Source: an uncultured Collinsella sp. (GTDB taxonomy: Bacteria > Actinomycetota > Coriobacteriia > Coriobacteriales > Coriobacteriaceae). From it: a stretch of 23,286 nt of DNA. Both the position numbers and the translations under genes were made by a program. Location of the stretch: assembly GCA_900544865.1 (NCBI GenBank), contig UQXA01000035.1, forward strand, positions 1 through 23,286. The letters run 5' to 3'. Position 1 is the first letter of the stretch, and every line of letters starts with the position of its first letter. Under the pieces are notes generated by a model. That model was given only the letters and a program-made list of their open reading frames with translations, did not search any database and had not been told where the DNA came from. Below are positions 8,202-17,026 of the stretch, piece by piece.

Positions 8202-10326
8202 GCGTTTCTGGTCTAGACGCGTTTTGACGCGCCGTCCGAGCTGCCATCGCAAGCGAGGCGGCTTTATGGGTCGAGCCGGTATCGACCTGTTTATCGAAGA
8301 CGGTGCCTACACCACGCTTTCCTCTGCGGTGGTCATCTTGGTGGTGCTCACGCTGCTGTTTTCGTCGACGGCGGCGATATGGAGCATGTCGCGCGCGGGG
8401 GACACCCAGGTGGCTGCCGATAGCGGCGCGCTGGCAGGCGCCAATGTGGTGTCGTCCTATCACACGGCTGCCACGGTGGTGGATGCGAGCATTTTGAGTT
8501 TGGGCCTAGCGGGGTTTGCCACGATCGGGACGGGCCTGGTCGCCATCCTCATCCCGGGTGCCGAACCAGTTGCCGGCAATATGGTCGACACCGGGATTGA
8601 GATCATTAAAACGCGCAACAAGTTTGCCAAAAGCGCATCGGAAGGCTTACAGAAAATCGAGACGGCTCTGCCGTATCTGATCGCCGCGCGTGCCACGCAG
8701 GCGGTGTCGGCGCAGGATACCGATAGTGTGACCTATACCGGTACGGCGCTTGCCGTGCCCAAGACATCCGAGTCGGACTTCGCTGCGCTCGAGGGGTCCG
8801 AGATCTCGACCGATGCCATTAAAGGCACATCAGATGATTTAGAGCGTGCGGCCGAGGAGCTGCGGAAGGCCTCGGAGGAGACGGCGAAGGCTAAAGAGCG
8901 CGCTTGGCTGGCGGATTGTGGCGGGTCGGACGAGAGTTCGATTGGCAAGTACTCGTGTATGTGGGAGCGTGCGAAAAAACTAGCAGAACTATCTGACAGC
9001 CAGAACCGTCATGAAAAGTCGAGCATCACATGGGAGCCGCAAATAGCGCTCAATCGCGCGAAAACCTATTACCGACAGCGCTTGGCGAATGAAAAACCTC
9101 AGGGATCGAGCGTCGAGATGAAAGCGCAGTCAGCCGCTCGAAAAGCGTTCTATGCCTATGCGATTGAAGAGGTCGATCGAGCATACATAAAAGATGATGG
9201 CGAACGGTTTTCTGCCTATATCCCACTATTGCCGCGTGTCCCAAACGAGGTGCGGCCGACCGAACTTTACACCGATGCCGCATGGCCTGTAAGCAACAAC
9301 GACGGCAGAACATACCTGCATTATGGAGTCGAATGCCCCGTCTATCAGAAAGGGACTCCGAGTGGGCTGGCATCTGTTGCTGATTATGATGGTCGTGATA
9401 CATGCGAAGCGTGCGGCTTCGGCGTGGTTACGCTTGGAAGCGCCCTAATGCCGCCATCGTTCATCGAAAACGGCTTCGAGTACCACTTTGACAAGTTCAA
9501 AGAGGCTCTGGAAGACTACGTCGAATGCCGCAACAAAGAGCTCGAGCTCGAGCGTCAGACCGAAGACGAGGCCGATCGTGCGGGCAATACGTTTGACCAG
9601 GCCATCAAGGAGCTTTCGGGCGAGCGCCCGCGTATCGCTCCGCCCGGTCGCAACGGCGTGGTCGCCTTTGCGGTTTCGGGTGCCATCTCGAGCCCCGATG
9701 AGCTCAACTCTTCGTTTAACACGGCAGTCAGGCTTGGCGATCGCGGTGCTATCTCTGCCGCGGTGTTGGCGCCCGATGAGGCGACGGCGCAAAACAACGT
9801 GCTTTCGCGATTTTTCTCGACATTGAAGGAACGCTCGGGCGGCGTTGCCGGCGTGCTCGACGGCGTCATGGATGTTTGGGGACGGCTGCTCGTAGGATAC
9901 GGTGATATCCAAGGTTCGGCCGACGAACTTATGGACGAGATGATTAAAGGCCTAGGAGGGGGCAGCGGCGCGTTGGGCTCCATCGCATCGTGGCTCGGCG
10001 ATACCGTTTCGGCGTCCGTGGCGGCGCTGGGTTTGGAACCGTGCGACTTGCGCCTGCGAAAGCCGGTGCTGACCGATTCCGCCAATGTCATTAAGAGTCC
10101 GGGGTCTGACATTGCGGGTCTCTCTCAAGCGCAAGACAAACTGCGAAGTATTCCGTTGGGCGTGACCGATCCCAAGGCGCTTTGCGAGGCGTTGGAATAT
10201 CAAGTCGAACGCACCATTAGCGGCACGGTGTTCACACTTGCGGAGATTCCTCTGCCCGGCGGCGGCTCCATCCCGCTCACCGTCGATGTCGCCACGCTGG
10301 TTGGCGCTCTGGGCGGTGGGTCGTAA
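8173..10326 (+). CDS. Large TadG-like Tad operon protein
   Basis: This 717-residue protein begins with a basic N-terminus, then a membrane segment near residues 50-70 followed by GDTQVAADSGALAGA, typical of TadE/TadG-like proteins. The rest is predicted outside the membrane. Heptad-like helices lie near 220-246 and 440-483. The C-terminal third is Ser/Gly-rich and ends hydrophobically. Eight or so cysteines fall mainly in the middle part. From about 8940 to 9440 (residues 256-422) codon use becomes clearly more A/T-rich than on either side. I chose ATG 8173 because GGAGGGAG (8162-8169) lies just before it. The product may be a tip or surface adhesin-like component, by analogy with TadG. Confidence 0.75.
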   Translation: MIRGLLHGIKRFWSRRVLTRRPSCHRKRGGFMGRAGIDLFIEDGAYTTLSSAVVILVVLTLLFSSTAAIWSMSRAGDTQVAADSGALAGANVVSSYHTAATVVDASILSLGLAGFATIGTGLVAILIPGAEPVAGNMVDTGIEIIKTRNKFAKSASEGLQKIETALPYLIAARATQAVSAQDTDSVTYTGTALAVPKTSESDFAALEGSEISTDAIKGTSDDLERAAEELRKASEETAKAKERAWLADCGGSDESSIGKYSCMWERAKKLAELSDSQNRHEKSSITWEPQIALNRAKTYYRQRLANEKPQGSSVEMKAQSAARKAFYAYAIEEVDRAYIKDDGERFSAYIPLLPRVPNEVRPTELYTDAAWPVSNNDGRTYLHYGVECPVYQKGTPSGLASVADYDGRDTCEACGFGVVTLGSALMPPSFIENGFEYHFDKFKEALEDYVECRNKELELERQTEDEADRAGNTFDQAIKELSGERPRIAPPGRNGVVAFAVSGAISSPDELNSSFNTAVRLGDRGAISAAVLAPDEATAQNNVLSRFFSTLKERSGGVAGVLDGVMDVWGRLLVGYGDIQGSADELMDEMIKGLGGGSGALGSIASWLGDTVSASVAALGLEPCDLRLRKPVLTDSANVIKSPGSDIAGLSQAQDKLRSIPLGVTDPKALCEALEYQVERTISGTVFTLAEIPLPGGGSIPLTVDVATLVGALGGGS

Positions 10327-10802
10327 TGAGTATCCGCATGCGTCTGCGCGAGGAGCGCGCCCAAGCGACGGTTGAGATGGCAGTGGTTACGCCCGTTTTG
10401 CTGGTGCTGGCACTCATCGTGTACAACGTCATGGTCTTTGCCAGCGCTGTCGCGCGCTTCGACCGCGTGGTGCCCGACATCGTGTTGGCGCACGCTGTGG
10501 CACCGGGCGGGGAGGGTGACGAGAACTCTGCCGATGCCTCGGTGACGGTCCAGACTCAAATTCTGAATGCCATGGAAGGCTATGACTTGCAGATCGAAGT
10601 GTCGAGCGAGCAAGGCGCGAAGGCATCAGATGGTGGCCTGCTCTCCCTATCCGGTACGTTTAGGACCTACACCTGCACCATGCACTATGAGCCGTGGCCG
10701 ACTTCTCTCAGCATCGCTGGCGTTTCGCTGGGGGCGCCGACAACGTTGTCGCACGAGCGCGCGGTGACGGTCGATCCATGGCGTCCGGGGGTGGTCATGT
10801 GA
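10326..10802 (+). CDS. TadE-like minor pseudopilin
   Basis: A 158-residue protein with a short leader ending in EERAQATVEMA, then a hydrophobic helix VVTPVLLVLALIVYNVMVFA and an extracytoplasmic domain of about 110 residues. The class III motif is the same as in the other pilins of this operon, except that Met replaces Tyr after the Glu, as in TadE-type minor subunits. Its start overlaps the preceding stop (TAATG), and its end overlaps the DUF192 gene by four bases. Confidence 0.8.
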   Translation: MSIRMRLREERAQATVEMAVVTPVLLVLALIVYNVMVFASAVARFDRVVPDIVLAHAVAPGGEGDENSADASVTVQTQILNAMEGYDLQIEVSSEQGAKASDGGLLSLSGTFRTYTCTMHYEPWPTSLSIAGVSLGAPTTLSHERAVTVDPWRPGVVM

Positions 10803-11158
10803 CCGCGGTCTCGTCCTACATCGCTTACGCGCGGGCACTCAACAGGCTGGGTTGGACGCCGGCCGAGTTTGTGGTGGCGGAGTCGTTTGTCGTGCGCCTG
10901 CGCGGCATGCTGGGACGGCGTCCGGTTGCCGCCAACGGCCTGCCGCTCGTCATGGCGTTTCCACGCTGCTCTTCGGTCCATACGTGTTTTATGGCCTATC
11001 CCATCGACATCGCCTTCATCGATCGCGACGGCAATATCCTCGCGCGCTACGAAAACGTCCGTCCTTGGCACATGTGCTCTTGCCTCGGCGCCTGGGCCGT
11101 ACTAGAGCGTCCTTCAATCATTGTTTCGACTCCTGCTCTCCAACGCGTGCCGGCTTAA
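10799..11158 (+). CDS. DUF192 family protein
   Basis: A 119-residue member of DUF192, recognised from LRGMLGRRP followed by CSSVHTCFMAYPIDIAFID and the later ENVRPW segment. The family has a small beta-rich fold of unknown biochemical role. GTG 10799 is chosen because it gives the four-base GTGA overlap with the preceding pseudopilin gene, matching the rest of the operon. No signal peptide is seen, so it is probably cytoplasmic. Its position as the last gene of the Tad operon suggests a pilus-linked role, which is inference. Confidence 0.82.
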   Translation: MTAVSSYIAYARALNRLGWTPAEFVVAESFVVRLRGMLGRRPVAANGLPLVMAFPRCSSVHTCFMAYPIDIAFIDRDGNILARYENVRPWHMCSCLGAWAVLERPSIIVSTPALQRVPA

Positions 11159-11161
11159 GAA

Positions 11162-11191
11162 TTGGCGACAGTGGACTTTCGTCATACGAAA
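11162..11191 (+). promoter_or_regulatory. Promoter and operator of the toxin-antitoxin pair
   Basis: TTGGCG (11162-11167) and TACGAA (11185-11190) are 17 bp apart. Overlapping the -10 is an inverted repeat TTTCGT-CAT-ACGAAA (11177-11191). Ribbon-helix-helix antitoxins commonly repress their own promoter by binding such repeats. Confidence 0.45.
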
Positions 11192-11216
11192 TTGGGTAAG
11201 ATGGAGGAGAAGATGC

Positions 11217-11483
11217 ATGGATGTTGAGATCCATCCCAACGCTAAAAAGCACCTGACGGAAAAGCAGGTGCTTAGCGCTTGGCTTGCGGTTACTGAGTGT
11301 ATTCGTCGCGAGTCGAAGGACGAGCCGCCGAGATGGCTTGCAATTGGATGGCTCTCAGACGGACGAAGCGTGGAGCTTGTCGCGGTGGAGCTTGTCCGTG
11401 GGTGGCTTATCATTCATGCCTTGTCTCCAGTCCAGAAGAAATTTTGGCAGGAGATTGAACAGGCTCGGCAAAGGGGTCGATGA
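11217..11483 (+). CDS. Probable BrnT-like toxin
   Basis: An 88-residue protein with the pattern of small BrnT/RelE-fold toxins: an N-terminal helix with basic residues (HPNAKKHLTEKQV), beta strands PRWLAIGWLSDGRSVELVAVEL, then IIHALSPVQKKFW, which matches the common I-H-A-M-P-x-x-K-K-F ending of this group. Such toxins are usually ribonucleases that slow translation; activity here is inferred. GGAGG (11203-11207) supports ATG 11217, and a nearer ATG at 11213 is in another frame and soon stops. Toxin-first order with ATGA overlap to the antitoxin is typical of BrnTA modules. The gene follows the pilus operon but has its own promoter signals. Confidence 0.7.
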   Translation: MDVEIHPNAKKHLTEKQVLSAWLAVTECIRRESKDEPPRWLAIGWLSDGRSVELVAVELVRGWLIIHALSPVQKKFWQEIEQARQRGR

Positions 11484-11767
11484 TGGGCAAGACGTATACG
11501 GCCGCTAATGGTCAGGTTGTAACGGATGAAATGATTGACGCGTGGTGCGAGTCGTACGAGCGCGGAGAGTTTCCGGATGGCGAACACACCGTTGGCGGGA
11601 TTGTGCATGGACGGCCCCCGCTCCCAGGTGAGGGGACGGCAACGCTGTCGGTCAAGATTCCTCTGGGAATGAAGGAGGCCATTCGTCGACGGGCGGCTGC
11701 CGAGGGGATGACGCCAAGTGAGTTTGCCCGTGCGGCTCTGAGTGAAAAACTTCTTGCTGCCGGCTGA
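11480..11767 (+). CDS. Ribbon-helix-helix antitoxin
   Basis: A 95-residue protein. The C-terminal part (about 55-90) reads as a ribbon-helix-helix DNA-binding unit: a short strand TLSVKIP followed by two helices (MKEAIRRRAAAEG and PSEFARAALSEKLL). The N-terminal half (VTDEMIDAWCESYERGEFPDG, then GIVHGRPPL) probably binds and neutralises the toxin. ATG 11480 overlaps the toxin stop; ATG 11483 is an equally possible start. It probably also represses the operon through the inverted repeat at 11177-11191. Confidence 0.75.
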   Translation: MMGKTYTAANGQVVTDEMIDAWCESYERGEFPDGEHTVGGIVHGRPPLPGEGTATLSVKIPLGMKEAIRRRAAAEGMTPSEFARAALSEKLLAAG

Positions 11768-11830
11768 TGCCTCTGACGTGCCGATTTATAGAACCGAGGC
11801 TGTGCTCAAAAACTTTTTTAAAATTCTCGG

Positions 11831-11858
11831 TTGACCGGAACGCGTCCTTGGTTATACT
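11831..11858 (+). promoter_or_regulatory. tRNA-Phe promoter
   Basis: TTGACC (11831-11836) and TATACT (11853-11858) are 16 bp apart, with an A/T-rich block just upstream (11809-11825) that could act as an UP element. The tRNA starts 32 bases after the -10. Confidence 0.75.
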
Positions 11859-11890
11859 AATCAAGCCTTGAAACAAGGCACACCTCAAAT

Positions 11891-11963
<73 letters not shown>

Positions 11964-11976
11964 CCTTGAATTGACT

Positions 11977-12006
11977 AGGACCTCTGCAAAGGGGTCCTTT
12001 TCTTTT
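11977..12006 (+). terminator. Terminator after tRNA-Phe
   Basis: AGGACC (11977-11982) pairs with GGTCCT (11993-11998), followed by TTTTCTTTT. Confidence 0.75.
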
Positions 12007-12020
12007 ATTGAGGGCTCTGC

Positions 12021-12251
12021 GGAAATTGCGTCCCGGAATTTGGCTTCAGAGTGGGATGCGTTTTCCGCTTTGAGGCCGCTTGGGAAAGCGCGACCCGGAA
12101 TCCGGCGTCAGAATGGGATGTGCTTTCCTTTTGCGGTCTTTGGCGGAAACTGCGTCCCAGATCCCGCGCTCAGAACGGGATGCATTTTCCGGTTGAGGCC
12201 TCGAACGGAAAATGCATCCCAGTCTTTTGCGAAAAACGGGATGCGCTTTCC
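12021..12251. repeat. Four-copy 62-bp tandem array of alternating inverted half-sites
   Basis: Forward half-sites like GGAAANTGCGTCCC start at 12021, 12083, 12145 and 12207, exactly 62 bp apart. Reverse half-sites like GGGATGCNTTTTCC start at 12053, 12115, 12177 and 12238. Each forward/reverse pair can form a 14-bp imperfect stem with an 18-base loop (17 in the last), and each reverse/forward pair an alternative stem with a 16-base loop. The period is not a multiple of three and the units read in different frames, so it is not coding. The half-sites recur about every 31 bp, near three helical turns. No known element was recognised. Confidence 0.85.
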
Positions 12252-12338
12252 GGCCGCCTACTTCCGGCGCATATGTACATCTCGGCGCGCCATCTCGGGC
12301 CCGCCCAGACATTCCTTCCGCTTTTGCGCCACTTTACA

Positions 12339-12375
12339 GACCGTTCGGTCGTCTGTCCGCACGCGCGGGTATACT
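12339..12375 (+). promoter_or_regulatory. Candidate operator and -10 upstream of the GH5-like gene
   Basis: GACCG-TT-CGGTC (12339-12350) is a perfect interrupted palindrome of the kind bound by TetR-family repressors. It would overlap the -35 region of a promoter with -10 TATACT (12370-12375). The -35 hexamer is weak. No regulator gene is nearby. Confidence 0.4.
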
Positions 12376-12404
12376 CAAAACGATACTTTTCCTGTGCAAT
12401 ACGA

Positions 12405-12421
12405 TGCAGGCTCAGCCTGCA
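12405..12421 (+). promoter_or_regulatory. Perfect palindrome in the GH5-like gene leader
   Basis: TGCAGGCT-C-AGCCTGCA is a perfect 8+1+8 palindrome that ends about eight bases before the AAGGGGG ribosome-binding site. It could be an operator or a leader hairpin. Confidence 0.4.
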
Positions 12422-12440
12422 CGATCCGAAGGGGGCAGTG

Positions 12441-13502
12441 ATGGAGAGGATACTCGGCGTTAATCTCTCTGGCTGGTTTATTCCCGAGCCTTGGGTGACC
12501 CCGTCGCTATACGCGGCGACCGGTGCATCCAACGCGGCCGAGCTGCAGGAGGCCATGGGCACCGCCGCCTATAACGAGCGCATGCGCCGTCATTACGAGA
12601 CGTTTATGAGCGAGGATGATTTTCGCCGTATGGCGCAGATCGGCCTCAACGCCGTGCGCCTGCCGGTGCCTTGGTATGCCTTTGGCTCGCAGGAGTCCGA
12701 TGCGTCCTACATCTCGGTTGTCGACTACATCGACCGTGCAATTGAGTGGGCTGCCAAGTACGACATCCGCGTGCTGCTTGATCTGGCAACTGTGCCCGGT
12801 GGCCAGGGCGATTCCAACGATTCGCCCGCCACGCCGGAGGCTGTCGCCGAGTGGCATTCGTCCACCAACGGCCGTCATGTTGCGCTCGACGTGCTCGAGC
12901 GCCTGGCCGATCGCTACGGCGAGGCCGAGAGCCTGCTGGGCATTGAGCTGCTGGACACGCCGCAGATGAGCGTCCACAAGAGCCTCTTCACCATGACGGA
13001 TGGCATTCCGGCGCACTACCTGCGCAACTTCTATCGCGACGCCTACGAGCTCGTCCGTTCGTATATGCCCGAGGATAAGATCGTCGTCTTCTCGTCGTCG
13101 GGGCATCCCAACGAGTGGAAGCATTTTATGCGCGGCGCCAAGTACAAGAACGTCTACATGGACCTTCACCTGTACCATTACCGTGACGAGTATGCGCTCG
13201 ATATCACGAGCCCCCGCGGGCTGACGACGGCGATTTCGCGCAACAAGCGCGAGCTCAAAGAAGCGATTTCGACTGGGTTCCCCGTGCTGGTGGGCGAATG
13301 GTCGGGCGCGGCGATCTTTGCCAACTCGTCGGTTACGCCCGAGGGCCGCAATGCCTACGAGCGCGTGTTTATCGCCAATCAGCTGGCTTCTTTTGCGCCG
13401 GCTGCCGGTTGGTTCTTCCAAACGTGGAAGACCGAGAAGCGCATTGCAGCATGGGACGCCCGCGCGGCGCTCGGTACGCTCGAGCGCGGCATGATTGAAT
13501 AG
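12441..13502 (+). CDS. GH5-like protein (glucan 1,3-beta-glucosidase-type) with altered acid/base site
   Basis: A 353-residue TIM-barrel protein resembling fungal exo-1,3-beta-glucanase-type glycoside hydrolase family 5. GVNLSGWFIPEPW, IGLNAVRLPVPWYAF, a barrel strand IRVLLDLATVPGGQ and DLHLYHY fit the family. The nucleophile glutamate appears to be present in VGEWSG (Glu286). The acid/base position, normally Asn-Glu-Pro, reads Asp-Thr-Pro here (172-174, within GIELLDTPQM), so a catalytic glutamate is missing. No signal peptide is visible, so it is probably cytoplasmic. It may be inactive, bind sugar, or use another residue. The ATG at 12441 has AAGGGGG upstream; longer reading into the repeat array is rejected. 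rsmI follows six bases after the stop. Confidence 0.75.
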   Translation: MERILGVNLSGWFIPEPWVTPSLYAATGASNAAELQEAMGTAAYNERMRRHYETFMSEDDFRRMAQIGLNAVRLPVPWYAFGSQESDASYISVVDYIDRAIEWAAKYDIRVLLDLATVPGGQGDSNDSPATPEAVAEWHSSTNGRHVALDVLERLADRYGEAESLLGIELLDTPQMSVHKSLFTMTDGIPAHYLRNFYRDAYELVRSYMPEDKIVVFSSSGHPNEWKHFMRGAKYKNVYMDLHLYHYRDEYALDITSPRGLTTAISRNKRELKEAISTGFPVLVGEWSGAAIFANSSVTPEGRNAYERVFIANQLASFAPAAGWFFQTWKTEKRIAAWDARAALGTLERGMIE

Positions 13503-13508
13503 GTTGAT

Positions 13509-14387
13509 ATGACGCAAAACAGCGCCCATACGGGCAAACTCTATGTGGTCGGCACGCCCATCGGCAACCTGGGCGACCTGTCCCCGCGCGTTGGCGAGGC
13601 GTTTGCCGCCGCCGATGCCATCTGCTGCGAAGACACGCGTGTGACGTCAAAGCTGCTGATGCACCTGGGCATTTCCAAGCCGCTTGTCCGTTGCGACGAG
13701 AATGTGATCGCCAGCCGCGCCGCCGGCCTAGTCGACCGTCTGCTGGCGGGGGAGACCCTCGCCTTTGCCTCGGACGCCGGCATGCCGAGCGTGTCCGATC
13801 CCGGCCAGGCGCTGGTCGAGGCGGCACGTGAGGCCGATGTGCCCGTAGAAGTTATTCCCGGGCCCTCTGCTTGCGTCACGGCGCTCGTTTCGTCCGGCAT
13901 TCCCTGCGAGCATTTTTTCTTCGAGGGCTTTTTGGGCCGAAAGCACGGCGACCGTGTGCGCCGTTTGCAGCGCCTTGCCGTGGTGCCCGGCGCGCTCATC
14001 TTCTACGAGTCTCCACATCGCATCGTGGCGACGCTCGAGGCCGTGGTGGAGGTCTTTCCCCAGCGTGAGGTTGCCGTCTGCCGCGAGCTCACCAAGCTGC
14101 ACGAGGAAGTCTTGCGCGGGCCCGCTGCCCAGCTTGCCGAGGAGCTGCGTGCTCGCGGCGAGGTAAAGGGCGAGATTGCGCTGGTCATCGCGCCGCCGAG
14201 CGAGGATGAGGAGGCCGGTGCCGTGCCGGTTGGCGCCGCGGCAGCGGATCCCGACGAGGCCCTGCGCGAGGATATCCGCGCCGCGCTCGAGGAGGGGGAG
14301 CCCGCGTCTGCGGTGGCCAAGCGCCTGTCTCAGAAGTATTCGCGCCGCAAGCGCGATGTCTATGCCATGGTGCTCGATATGCAATAG
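13509..14387 (+). CDS. rsmI: 16S rRNA 2'-O-ribose C1402 methyltransferase RsmI
   Basis: RsmI methylates the 2'-OH of C1402 in the 30S decoding centre using S-adenosylmethionine. The protein shows the tetrapyrrole-methylase-type fold: LYVVGTPIGNLGDLSPR near residue 11, EDTRVTSKLL near 41, ASDAGMPSVSDPG near 87, and PGPSACVTALVSSG followed by FFFEGFL. Its 292 residues match the family length. The C-terminal part (about 235-280) has an acidic Ala-rich linker and a small helical tail. The start lies six bases after the preceding stop with only a weak ribosome-binding site, so translation is probably coupled. Confidence 0.95.
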   Translation: MTQNSAHTGKLYVVGTPIGNLGDLSPRVGEAFAAADAICCEDTRVTSKLLMHLGISKPLVRCDENVIASRAAGLVDRLLAGETLAFASDAGMPSVSDPGQALVEAAREADVPVEVIPGPSACVTALVSSGIPCEHFFFEGFLGRKHGDRVRRLQRLAVVPGALIFYESPHRIVATLEAVVEVFPQREVAVCRELTKLHEEVLRGPAAQLAEELRARGEVKGEIALVIAPPSEDEEAGAVPVGAAAADPDEALREDIRAALEEGEPASAVAKRLSQKYSRRKRDVYAMVLDMQ

Positions 14388-14411
14388 ATGGAGGATATCC
14401 AGCCCTTGCGC

Positions 14412-14417
14412 TAGAAT
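14412..14417 (+). promoter_or_regulatory. Candidate metG -10 element
   Basis: TAGAAT lies 25 bases after the rsmI stop and 39 bases before the metG start; no good -35 is seen. A ribosome-binding site GGAGG follows at 14443-14447. Confidence 0.35.
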
Positions 14418-14456
14418 CATCCTCTGTATGCAACGTTTTTCTGGAGGACAAACCCC

Positions 14457-16058
<1,602 letters not shown>

Positions 16059-16097
16059 GACGTAGCGCGCCATATCGGCAATTTGCTGTTTAGATGT

Positions 16098-16134
16098 AAG
16101 GGCATGGCCGCAACGGTCCATGCCCTTTCGTTTC
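16098..16134 (+). terminator. Terminator after metG
   Basis: GGGCATGG (16100-16107) pairs with CCATGCCC (16118-16125), followed by TTTCGTTTC. Confidence 0.85.
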
Positions 16135-16165
16135 AAGACGCCGCCATCATGCTAAGGAGGCAACT

Positions 16166-17026
16166 ATGACAACTTCGCCTTTGGCAAACCCCACGGCAAC
16201 AAGGGAGCTGCTGGAGGAGTTTGGCCTTGCGACCAAGCATCGCCTGGGCCAGAACTTCCTGATCGACAACCATGTGATTGAGCGCATCTGCGAGCTTGCC
16301 GAGCTTGCAGGCGATGAGCACGTGCTCGAGGTTGGCCCGGGCGTTGGTACGCTCACGCTTGCGCTGCTGCAGGAGGCGGCGTGCGTCACGTCAATCGAGG
16401 CCGACCCCGAGCTCGAGCCGGTGCTCGACGCCCATGCCGCCGACTATGCCAACTTCCGCTTTATCATGGGCGACGCGCTCAAGGTGACGCCGGAGCAGAT
16501 TGAGCAAGCCGCCGGTGGCGAGCCCACGGTATTTGTCGCGAACTTGCCCTATAACGTGGCGGCGACGATCATTTTGCAATTTTTCCAGACGATGCCGGCG
16601 CTCAAGCGTGCCGTCGTCATGGTGCAAAAGGAGGTTGCCGATCGCATTGCCGCAGTGCCGGGCAACAAGACCTATGGCGGCTATACGGCAAAGCTCGGCC
16701 TGTATGCGCAGGTGACGGGTCGCTTTGAGGTGCCGCCGCGTTGCTTTATGCCGGCGCCGCACGTGGACTCGGCTGTCGTGCGTATCGACCGTGTTGACGG
16801 CGTGGTGCCCGAAGGACTCGATCGCGAATTTGTGGCCCGCGTGATTGATGCTGCATTTGCCCAGCGTCGCAAGACCATCCGCAATTCCATGAGCGCCAAC
16901 GGCTTTGCCAAGGACGTGCTCGATGCCGCCTTTGAGGCTTGCGGTATCGCACCCACCACGCGCGCCGAGACGCTTGATGTTGCCGACTTTGTCCGCCTGG
17001 CCCAGGAGCTAATCCATGATGCCTAA
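16166..17026 (+). CDS. rsmA: 16S rRNA adenine dimethyltransferase RsmA (KsgA)
   Basis: RsmA dimethylates A1518 and A1519 in 16S rRNA helix 45. The protein shows KHRLGQNFLID near the N-terminus, the S-adenosylmethionine site VLEVGPGVGTLT near residues 53-64, and the catalytic NLPYN at 126-130. The C-terminal domain has the family's QRRKTIRNSM motif. The length, 286 residues, is normal. The ATG has AAGGAGG just upstream (16154-16160). It overlaps tatD by 11 bases, and the metG, rsmA and tatD order is a common bacterial arrangement. Confidence 0.97.
   Translation: MTTSPLANPTATRELLEEFGLATKHRLGQNFLIDNHVIERICELAELAGDEHVLEVGPGVGTLTLALLQEAACVTSIEADPELEPVLDAHAADYANFRFIMGDALKVTPEQIEQAAGGEPTVFVANLPYNVAATIILQFFQTMPALKRAVVMVQKEVADRIAAVPGNKTYGGYTAKLGLYAQVTGRFEVPPRCFMPAPHVDSAVVRIDRVDGVVPEGLDREFVARVIDAAFAQRRKTIRNSMSANGFAKDVLDAAFEACGIAPTTRAETLDVADFVRLAQELIHDA

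Noticed and set aside
12021..12251. CRISPR array
   Set aside because: The half-sites alternate in direction, the intervening 16-18 bases are similar between units rather than unique, and no cas genes are present.
12051..12440. N-terminal extension of the GH5-like protein through the repeat array
   Set aside because: The 62-bp units are read in shifting frames, the extension has no family similarity, and a good ribosome-binding site precedes ATG 12441.
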